Of a DNA stretch of 64,000 bases, positions 1 through 7,197 are shown in pieces (the first letter of the stretch is position 1; the number at the start of each line of letters is the position of its first letter). Where the stretch lies: positions 1 through 64,000 of the forward strand of contig CACMBV010000012.1 of NCBI GenBank assembly GCA_902612125.1, in the 5' to 3' direction. The notes under the pieces were generated by a model. That model searched no databases, was not told the DNA's origin, and saw only the letters and a program-made list of their open reading frames with translations. Source of the DNA: an uncultured Verrucomicrobiota bacterium. GTDB lineage: Bacteria; Verrucomicrobiota; Verrucomicrobiia; Opitutales; Seribacteraceae. The translations under genes were made by a program, and so were the position numbers.

Positions 1-1149
1 AGTTTGGTAGCCACGACCTGCCATTAGAATGGGGAGGTTGTTGTTGGTGTGGGCATTACCGTTACCCATTCCACTGCCAAATAATACCGTGGTTTCGTCC
101 AAGAGCGAGGAGCCGTTTGCAGATTTAGTGGATTGAAGTTGGTCAAGGAACTGGGAAAAACATTCCATTTGATAAAGTTCGAGAGCAAGCAGGGCATCAA
201 TATTTTCCTGTTTTTGACCGTGATGAGAATATGCATGGTATCCGTTGTTCAATCCAAGCAGTCCGGTATTGAACTGTGCCCCGGCCATTTCGAAGCTGGC
301 AATCCGGGTGGAGTCCGTATCTAAGGCCAGTGCGATAAGCTTGTATAGCATGGGTATATCTTCCACCAGGTTTCGGTTAAATGGTTCATCGATCGGTGCC
401 TGGGGCTTCGGAACCGAGTGCCATTTTTCTTTCTGCTGAATACCAATTTCTACTTCACGAATGGAGGTGAAATATTCATCCAATTTATCACGGTCTCGTC
501 CATTGAGTCGCTTCCCGAGATTGCGGGCGTCTTCCAGCGATGCATCAAGAATAGATTTTCCAAGGTCATATTGCTGGAGAACTTGCTGGTTTTTTCTGGA
601 TGGTTCTTGAACAAAAAGCTTACGAAATAGATTTTTTGGACCTTCAACCGGCGGAACTCGGACACCAGAGCGAGTCCATGACATTTGACATCCTCCGTGC
701 AAACCATCTTCAGAACCCACCACCAAGGAAGGAAATCGGGTTTTGAAGCCAAAGACTTCTGCTGCCCGTTGATCAAGGGACAGGTTTCCATTGGGCATGG
801 ATGAGGCTTGTGTATGCTTCACTCCGGAAAGAAAGGAATGAACTGCAAAGTGACCACCTTTCACACCATGATCAAGGTTGGAAAAAACCGTGGTCTGTTC
901 GAGTTTTGTCTTCAGCGGTTCAAGTGCCCTTGGAAGTGAACGAATGGGTCCGGGCTCAGTGGGAAAGAAATGGGAAGCATGAAATCCAAACGAATTGCCT
1001 ACACAGACAAGCCTTTTCATTTCCTTGCTGCTGGACAGGTTTAATTTGGAACCTTGAACCTTGGTCAAACCAACGGATTCCAAAGCCGGTAAAGCCAAAG
1101 CTCCTAACGATCCACGCAAAAATAATCGACGATTCATCTTAAACATCAT
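1..1149 (-). CDS. DUF1552 domain-containing protein (3' end beyond window)
   Basis: The ORF track does not list this gene because it has no stop inside the window. Hand translation of the minus strand gives 383 uninterrupted codons from ATG at 1149. The N-terminus MMFKMNRRLFLRG carries a twin-arginine-like RRLFLRG motif followed by a hydrophobic stretch, so export is likely. The body (for example NSFGFHASHFFPTEPG, LDHGVKGGHFAVHSFLSGVK and STRIASFEMAGAQF) matches the DUF1552 family of PVC bacteria, usually a little over 400 residues, so the last part lies to the left of base 1. The family's function is unknown; its genes commonly sit beside DUF1549/1553-type cytochrome proteins. A second possible start is MNRRLF at 1137. 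Confidence 0.85.
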   Translation of the reverse strand, partial: MMFKMNRRLFLRGSLGALALPALESVGLTKVQGSKLNLSSSKEMKRLVCVGNSFGFHASHFFPTEPGPIRSLPRALEPLKTKLEQTTVFSNLDHGVKGGHFAVHSFLSGVKHTQASSMPNGNLSLDQRAAEVFGFKTRFPSLVVGSEDGLHGGCQMSWTRSGVRVPPVEGPKNLFRKLFVQEPSRKNQQVLQQYDLGKSILDASLEDARNLGKRLNGRDRDKLDEYFTSIREVEIGIQQKEKWHSVPKPQAPIDEPFNRNLVEDIPMLYKLIALALDTDSTRIASFEMAGAQFNTGLLGLNNGYHAYSHHGQKQENIDALLALELYQMECFSQFLDQLQSTKSANGSSLLDETTVLFGSGMGNGNAHTNNNLPILMAGRGYQT

Positions 1150-1250
1150 TTTGTCCTGTTTTTTTACCAAGGCAAACCATATGAATTACCGATTACAGAA
1201 TTTTGGGCTACCAACGGACCTCTCCAATAGGAAGCTGATTTTTAGAAGGC

Positions 1251-4200
1251 TTAACTTTCAGGCAATTTGTAAATGGTGAAATAAACCGGACCGGAAAGTT
1301 CCGCACCGTTTTCCCCCGTGACTGCAAATCCGAGTTTTAAATTGTGGCAGGGGGTTAGTTGAGGGATTCCCACGGTAAGGGTCAATCCGTCATCCGAGAG
1401 TGCGATCGAATCAATGGACAGTTCATCAACGCCTCTGGTTAGAGGGTCGGACGGTTTGAGTTGAGGCGATCCATAACCCTTGGACCATTGGTAATTCCAT
1501 GCGCTGGCAGTAAAGGATTCCTTGGCTATTGAACCGGGCTTGACCCGCTCAGTAAAAGTAAGTTGCAAACGATCTTTACGGGCCTTGGCTTCCGTTAGGT
1601 AAATTCCTTTTTCAGCGGTGTAACGAAGTCGTTGTATGCTTCCCTCCTGGGTGGCCCCTGCCTGCCAACCGGTAAGCCCGGAATAATAAAGTTGGCCATC
1701 AACCGGACTTATGGCTGCCCTCATGGTACCGGATTCCATTTTTAGAGGTAGTCGGTAAACGGCTCCCTGAACAGTATTTTTAATTTCATCGATCATTACA
1801 TACATGGTGGCCGCTTTTCCGTAGGAGGTATGAAAATACTGTCCACTCAGAGGGCCCAGCCTTTTATCTTTCTCGACCCAAAGCTGGCCGCCGGATGAAC
1901 TATCCAAGTCCTGTGGCATGTAAACAATGGGCTGAACGATTTTTTCGGGATCGTATTTGTCACCGTGTCTGGTCCATGACCCGGCCCCGTGGAATGCGTC
2001 CGGACGGGTGATGGAAATTTTGCTTGCAGGCACATAAGTTCCTTGGTTGTCGCCTAGCGTAATTCTTCCGTCCGGCAGTTTTCCGATTCCATTGGGGACC
2101 CGTAATCCAGCTCCAATCACGGTGGATTTTTTACCGTCGGCAGATACCTTTACCACTCCGCCCGGTACTGACCACTGACTGAAGCCCCCGGTCCGTCCAT
2201 AGTAAAAGGATCCATCTTTGCCAACTTCGAGGTCAAAATTATACGCGTGCCAACCTTTGTCGGGTTCATCCTCGTTAAAGAAAGCCTCGTAGAAGTCGGC
2301 TTCGCCGTCGTTATTGTAGTCATGCAGTTTGACAATACGACCGCGCGTAATTGCGGTCAGGACCCCGTCCACAACTTTCATGCCTAAAGGCTCGTAAAGC
2401 CCGGCGGCAAATCTTTGCCAGGTAACCTGACTTAAGTTGTTATTAATTCCGCTGACGATCCAGACATCCCCGGGTAAGGTCCCCACGGCGAGACGACCAT
2501 CCGGGAAAAAGGCAAGGGAGGAGGTTCGCATCCATGAATTATAGGCGTTCTTGAGAGGCACGGTGATGCTGTCCATTACATAGCCCTGAAAGGTGGAAGT
2601 CGCTAATCTACCTTTTGTGGTGTGAGCAGTCAGCCATCGCCGGGGCCCACCTTTGGTTTTACCCGCAAGGTTAGCGATCTGATTGGAAGGTTGTTTGTTT
2701 TTTATAGATTCGCTCTCGTCATGAGCGAAGGCCACATTGAAGTGAATTAAGTTGTCACTTGGAGGGATTTGCAGGACGAGCTTTCCGTTTTCGCTGGATC
2801 GAAATTTTAATCCAGGTTCCTCAGACTGTAACCAGACTTTTGAAAATCCGATGGTGGCGGAATTTCCCTTTATCACTGGCTTATCATCCAAAACAATTAA
2901 TTCCAATTGATTTCTTCCAGGATTAATGGTCATGCGATGATGAATAACGACTGCTTTCCCCATTTTTTGAAGTTTTGGGCTCTCAAGAACTCCTCTTCCC
3001 TGAACGGAATAGGAGATAATCGTATCCTCGCCGTGAGGGTAATGTCCATTGTAACGAAGTTGCTTCTCTGGCCAGACAGTCTTGGGAAAAATATCCGGAG
3101 TTTCGTTTTCGGCCTTTCCATCCCATGCCCATTGCCATCCGTCGGAACGTACGATTTTCTCAAACCTTGCATTGGGCAGACCTCCTGCTCGGAGCCGGTG
3201 GTGCAGGGTTCCACTGAAATCAAGAAATCCACCTGTCCATGTTCCGATCGTTCGCATGGTACCCAAATCATAGGAGATAGTGGTTTGTTGACCGAGGTCG
3301 ATGGTCAGGGCGTTGTTACTCTTCGCATTTCCAACAACTGGAGAAATCAGGGCTTTTCCATAATCCCGTAAATAGCCGATACGGGCAAGTCCCTCCATCC
3401 GTTGGGCATCGTCGCCGGCACTATCCGGATTTTCAGGCATGACATAAGTGGCAGTTTGGTCAAATTTGACATACAATTCTGGTGCTTTTTCTCTAATGAT
3501 TTTTTCCCGTAGGTAATGAATCACTTTATAACGATCGGTTGGATTGAGTTGCACGGAGGGCATCATATTCCGAAATCCGTAGGTCAGGGTTTTGAACATA
3601 CTGTATGGATCTGCCCCATTTTCCATTTTATGTTTGGTGAACGAACGGGCGAGTGGGTTGGTGGGCTGAGAAACTCCGTCCTTACTATGACAGGCCGTAC
3701 AATTTTTAAGATATAACTTTCTTCCGGCTTCGAGATAACCATCGTCCAATTTAGCTGACTCAAAATAGGCCAGTTTACGATGGTTAACATTTTCGAAATC
3801 ATTGAAGGCAAGTAATGAACCTGGAAAAGCTGTGCCTTGATAGAGACTTGAAATTTCCGCCTCATCGAAAGGACGGTTATGAAGTTCGAAATCATCAATC
3901 TTCCCATCAAAGTAATCCCCATATTTACCTTTGCCGAACAGGGCAGCTCCGAAATGATAATGATCAAACTTGGTGGCGTATCCCATCTGACCCCGTCCTC
4001 CCTGAGCCATTTTTTTCGCGTTGAGATAGATCGCCGGTCCCGTGCCCTGGGCGTAGGAAATTGCGATGTGGTTCCACTTTTCTTTTTGCACTCCTTTGAC
4101 AAGTAATTTCCATACTCTCTTTTTTTGTTTGGGGTCTCCAAAGGTGAGGGTTCCGTTTTCATAGGTTAAACGATAAGCTTCGCCTCTGTCCTCATTGCGG

Positions 4201-4457
4201 ACGATGCCAAATAAATCTCCCTTCTTATTTGACTTTGCCTCAAACCAGAGAGACAGAGTCCAGCCGGATAGTTCCCCTAACGGAGACCCCCGGTAATAGC
4301 CTTTGCTCATGGCCAGGCCTGAGCCTAAACTTGGCAGGTTGTTTTTCGGTGGAGGTGTGCGGCCAACTTCGAATTCAACCGATGCAGCTGCTACAAAAGA
4401 AAGAGAAATAGAAATTACGAGAAAAACTTTGGTTATTCTCTGGAAGGTTCTTTTCAT
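1251..4457 (-). CDS. Secreted LamG / cytochrome c / DUF6797-like beta-propeller protein
   Basis: This 1068-residue protein has a signal peptide (about residues 1-25, ending FVAAA) and then a concanavalin/LamG-like fold at about 45-210 (WTLSLWFEA, KIDDFELHNRPFDEAEI). A single c-type haem motif CTACH lies at 253-257. Next comes a region resembling DUF6797, and then a beta-propeller resembling the PVC glucose/sorbosone-dehydrogenase type (SSLAFFPDGRLAVGT, RIVKLHDYNNDGEADFYEAF). This order is typical of large PVC proteins thought to act as periplasmic or surface electron-transfer or sugar-oxidising enzymes, but no member gives a firm substrate. It lies 78 bases downstream of the aldolase-sulfatase pair on the same strand. 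Domain names are from memory of the families, not from a search. Confidence 0.8.
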   Translation of the reverse strand: MKRTFQRITKVFLVISISLSFVAAASVEFEVGRTPPPKNNLPSLGSGLAMSKGYYRGSPLGELSGWTLSLWFEAKSNKKGDLFGIVRNEDRGEAYRLTYENGTLTFGDPKQKKRVWKLLVKGVQKEKWNHIAISYAQGTGPAIYLNAKKMAQGGRGQMGYATKFDHYHFGAALFGKGKYGDYFDGKIDDFELHNRPFDEAEISSLYQGTAFPGSLLAFNDFENVNHRKLAYFESAKLDDGYLEAGRKLYLKNCTACHSKDGVSQPTNPLARSFTKHKMENGADPYSMFKTLTYGFRNMMPSVQLNPTDRYKVIHYLREKIIREKAPELYVKFDQTATYVMPENPDSAGDDAQRMEGLARIGYLRDYGKALISPVVGNAKSNNALTIDLGQQTTISYDLGTMRTIGTWTGGFLDFSGTLHHRLRAGGLPNARFEKIVRSDGWQWAWDGKAENETPDIFPKTVWPEKQLRYNGHYPHGEDTIISYSVQGRGVLESPKLQKMGKAVVIHHRMTINPGRNQLELIVLDDKPVIKGNSATIGFSKVWLQSEEPGLKFRSSENGKLVLQIPPSDNLIHFNVAFAHDESESIKNKQPSNQIANLAGKTKGGPRRWLTAHTTKGRLATSTFQGYVMDSITVPLKNAYNSWMRTSSLAFFPDGRLAVGTLPGDVWIVSGINNNLSQVTWQRFAAGLYEPLGMKVVDGVLTAITRGRIVKLHDYNNDGEADFYEAFFNEDEPDKGWHAYNFDLEVGKDGSFYYGRTGGFSQWSVPGGVVKVSADGKKSTVIGAGLRVPNGIGKLPDGRITLGDNQGTYVPASKISITRPDAFHGAGSWTRHGDKYDPEKIVQPIVYMPQDLDSSSGGQLWVEKDKRLGPLSGQYFHTSYGKAATMYVMIDEIKNTVQGAVYRLPLKMESGTMRAAISPVDGQLYYSGLTGWQAGATQEGSIQRLRYTAEKGIYLTEAKARKDRLQLTFTERVKPGSIAKESFTASAWNYQWSKGYGSPQLKPSDPLTRGVDELSIDSIALSDDGLTLTVGIPQLTPCHNLKLGFAVTGENGAELSGPVYFTIYKLPES

Positions 4458-4535
4458 ATTGGCAGAGTTTATTGACCTTAGTTGTCAGGCAATCAAAAAT
4501 ATCAAGAAAGCGAAAAGATTAAAATTCGGTTAGAA

Positions 4536-6023
4536 TTATTTTCTTTCGAGATCAGGAACACTCAGGCCTTCAAAATATTTCTCGCGTATCCACTCTGGTT
4601 GCCAACGGTCAAGGACCCGTAATTGATTATCATAGGACGGTTTAAGGGGTAACGGATTATCAGATCGTAAGGGTTGTGGGTCCCTGAGAAAATTTCTCCA
4701 TTCATTCATCCGTTTTTCCATATTTATGAGTTGTTCAGCGTACTTTGGGTCTTTGGCCAGATCTTGCATCTCATGGGGATCTTTCTCCAAATTGAAGAGA
4801 AGTTGATGGTTAATCTGCGGATAGATATGGAGCTTCCATTTACCGTCATTTATGCTTCGCTGGTTGTCCTGAAAGGGGAGGAAGAGAGTTCTTCTGACCC
4901 TTTTGGAATTTCCCCGGATGATCGCAGTTAAATCCTTGGAGCCGATTTTATTTTCAGGCTCAATACTAACCAGGTTGCATAATGTCGCATACAGATCGTG
5001 CACATAAGTAAAGGCATGGCTCGACTTTCCTTGGGGTATCCCCGGTCCCCTGAGGATCATCGGGCATTGCATGCTCTGTTCATAAACATTTTGTTTTCCG
5101 AGAAGGCCGTGGCTTCCCATGGCCAATCCATGATCCGCGGTGTAAACAACAATGGTATTTTCAGCCAGTTCAGCTTGTTCAAGAGCCTGGAGGATTCGAC
5201 CAACCTGATCATCAAGATGAGTAATTAATCCATAATATTCGCAAAGTTGATCACTGATCATTTCTTGGATACGTGGCCAGGGAGCCAGGCCCTCGTCCCG
5301 TCCCGAGGTGGCTTGCGGAGCATTCTGAAATGGATGCTCTGGGAGGAAGTTTTGGGGCAAGGGAGGACGATTCCTGTAATACATCTCACGGTATTTTTCC
5401 GGAGGATTACGGGGATCGTGAGGGGCCATGAAGGAGACATAGAGAAAGAATGGATTTTCCGTTTTTCCGGCCCCTTGGATGAATGATATGGCATCATTTG
5501 CGAAAACAGTACTGGAAAAGTCTCCTGCAGGTCTTTTACTACTTAGTTTCCCATTGCTTAGGTCCTGTACCTGAAAATTAGTGTGATCAGCCATACCTCC
5601 CATATAAACCGAGCTTCCGTTGGAAAAAGACTGATCAAGGGTTTTCTTTCCATTGTGCCATTTGCCGATGATGAAGGGCCGGTAGTTCCCCCTTTCTTTT
5701 AACAGGGCAGGAAGTGTTTGATTTGATCCCCAATTGGCCTGAGGTTTTTCACGGGGCAGGGACATCCAGTGCTGACCAGTCATGAGCATGGCCCGGCTGG
5801 CCACACAGACGGCCCCACTGAAGGAACCGGCACAATAGTTCTTCCGAAAACTGAATCCCTCTTCAGCCAATTGGTCCAGGTGCGGGGTTTGAATATGGGG
5901 ATTTCCGTGAGCGGCAACGGTATCGGCCCGTTGATCATCCGCAAAAAGAAAGAGGATGTTAGGTCGTTGCTTGGCTTGTAGAAAAGCCAGTGAGCAAACA
6001 AGAACCAAAAACAGCCGGATCAT
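4536..6023 (-). CDS. Secreted type I sulfatase (CVASR active site)
   Basis: This 495-residue sulfatase has a signal peptide (MIRLFLVLVCSLAFLQA), the N-terminal metal site FADDQ at about 28-31, and the formylglycine motif CVASR at C73, followed by AMLMTG. The second residue after the cysteine is Ala instead of the usual Pro; Ala is accepted in the C-x-P/A-x-R consensus. Downstream it has GKWH, TADHG and the C-terminal FNLEKDPHEMQDLA block seen in iduronate-2-sulfatase/choline-sulfatase-like members. It probably removes sulfate esters from polysaccharide fragments outside the cytoplasm. It starts 3 bases after the stop of the upstream aldolase gene, so the two are very likely co-transcribed. 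Confidence 0.93.
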   Translation of the reverse strand: MIRLFLVLVCSLAFLQAKQRPNILFLFADDQRADTVAAHGNPHIQTPHLDQLAEEGFSFRKNYCAGSFSGAVCVASRAMLMTGQHWMSLPREKPQANWGSNQTLPALLKERGNYRPFIIGKWHNGKKTLDQSFSNGSSVYMGGMADHTNFQVQDLSNGKLSSKRPAGDFSSTVFANDAISFIQGAGKTENPFFLYVSFMAPHDPRNPPEKYREMYYRNRPPLPQNFLPEHPFQNAPQATSGRDEGLAPWPRIQEMISDQLCEYYGLITHLDDQVGRILQALEQAELAENTIVVYTADHGLAMGSHGLLGKQNVYEQSMQCPMILRGPGIPQGKSSHAFTYVHDLYATLCNLVSIEPENKIGSKDLTAIIRGNSKRVRRTLFLPFQDNQRSINDGKWKLHIYPQINHQLLFNLEKDPHEMQDLAKDPKYAEQLINMEKRMNEWRNFLRDPQPLRSDNPLPLKPSYDNQLRVLDRWQPEWIREKYFEGLSVPDLERK

Positions 6024-6026
6024 GGA

Positions 6027-7082
6027 TCAGCTGGCCACTTTTTCCCGATAGGATTCCACTTCCCAGTTTTCGATGAATTCTCGTGCACGGTCGGTCATGT
6101 AGTCAATGCCTCCAAAAGCTTGGGAGAGTTTCATGACTTGGGCACCATCCCTGGCAAAGAGTAGGGCAAGTCCGGCATTTTTCTCCGTTTTGCCCAGTCC
6201 ATAGATGCGATTGTTGTGGATAACCACTTTAGGGGCGAAACCATGCCTGGCATGATAGGCATCCGCATGAACCTGAGTCAATTCACCCGTAAAAGGAAAG
6301 GCCCGGGCGTAAACCAAATGATCCGGGGTAATGGGTCCGGGAACGCACTCAAAGAATCCGGAAGATTCAATAAAAGCGGCGTCCTCGCCAAAGATTTCCT
6401 GGATTTTAGTCAATACCTCGGAATCCTGACCGGTTTCTTCGATACCCAGGTCTTCACTGATTCCGAGCTTTTCATACTCCTCCTTAATGGGATTCATCAC
6501 GCTGGCATAGAGAGAACGGATCTCCTCCGCGGTATCTCCAGAAACGAAAATGCCATGGTTTTTGAGCATGATGATTTTTGGAATTCGGCCATGCGCAGCC
6601 TTGTAGGCATCGATCCGGTCCTTGAGTACCATGCAAAGAGTGTATCCGGCATCAATATATTCAACCCACAGGGCATCGGGGAAAAGACTTTTGCAAACCG
6701 CTTCACCATCCTTCGCACAGGTCATTCCGTTCACGAGCAGTGCATGAGTATGGACCACGAATTTGGTTTCGAGGATATTGTGCAGCGGGGCTTCCACCGA
6801 CGGGCGGCCGGCATCGTTTAGGACAGCTTCTCCCATGAAATTCCTGACCAGCTCTTCGCGGGCATGAGGTTCTTCGGGTGTATCCACATCATAGAGCTCG
6901 TTGACCTTTTCCCGGTTCAGGGTCACGAAGGTACTTTCATGCAGTCCGGCCAAAGTGGTCCCTGAAGGTTTGACCCATAGGGTGCTTTCGTCCTTGTAGG
7001 AGGTATTTCCACCACCACCCTTGACATATTCCGGCGTTCCAAATTCATGAGACAATTCAACAATGGTCTTGAGGTCTTGCAT
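6027..7082 (-). CDS. Class II aldolase/adducin family protein (rhamnulose-1-P aldolase-like)
   Basis: A 351-residue cytoplasmic protein without a signal peptide. The glycine-rich KGGGGNTSYKD segment, the zinc-binding VHTHALLVNG and the later KNHGIFVSG are hallmarks of the class II aldolase fold. The pattern is closest to the aldolase half of the bifunctional rhamnulose-1-phosphate aldolase/dehydrogenase (RhaE type), but the dehydrogenase half is absent: the family fusion is near 700 residues. A role in cleaving a deoxy-sugar phosphate (rhamnose or fucose route) is inferred. Pairing with the sulfatase that follows 3 bases later suggests catabolism of a sulfated deoxyhexose polymer. It could also act on another sugar phosphate. 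Confidence 0.85.
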   Translation of the reverse strand: MQDLKTIVELSHEFGTPEYVKGGGGNTSYKDESTLWVKPSGTTLAGLHESTFVTLNREKVNELYDVDTPEEPHAREELVRNFMGEAVLNDAGRPSVEAPLHNILETKFVVHTHALLVNGMTCAKDGEAVCKSLFPDALWVEYIDAGYTLCMVLKDRIDAYKAAHGRIPKIIMLKNHGIFVSGDTAEEIRSLYASVMNPIKEEYEKLGISEDLGIEETGQDSEVLTKIQEIFGEDAAFIESSGFFECVPGPITPDHLVYARAFPFTGELTQVHADAYHARHGFAPKVVIHNNRIYGLGKTEKNAGLALLFARDGAQVMKLSQAFGGIDYMTDRAREFIENWEVESYREKVAS

Positions 7083-7114
7083 GGCGGGTTTTTATAGAGA
7101 AAACTTTCCTTGCC

Positions 7115-7132
7115 TGCGAGTGGAAACTCGCA
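7115..7132. promoter_or_regulatory. 7-bp inverted repeat between divergent genes
   Basis: TGCGAGTGGAAACTCGCA is a perfect 7-bp inverted repeat around GGAA. It sits in the 115-base gap between the divergent aldolase (minus) and DUF1549/1553 (plus) genes, about 33 bases upstream of the aldolase start. It could be an operator serving both genes, or a hairpin with a GNRA-type loop in the aldolase leader. The sequence shows only the symmetry. Confidence 0.45.
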
Positions 7133-7197
7133 AATTTAAAGCAAAGAAAATTGCATTGTCTACTCGAAGTAGGATTCTTTAAGTTTAGAATTATATT

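Noticed and set aside
3584-4162. 192-residue minus-strand ORF
   Set aside because: It lies wholly inside the LamG/cytochrome gene in another frame, with basic, low-complexity composition and no family match.
6216-6821. 201-residue plus-strand ORF
   Set aside because: It is the antisense shadow of the class II aldolase gene, which has clear family motifs.
6027-7082. Bacterial microcompartment locus for fucose/rhamnose
   Set aside because: PVC microcompartments do use a class II aldolase, but no shell protein or aldehyde dehydrogenase gene is present in the window.
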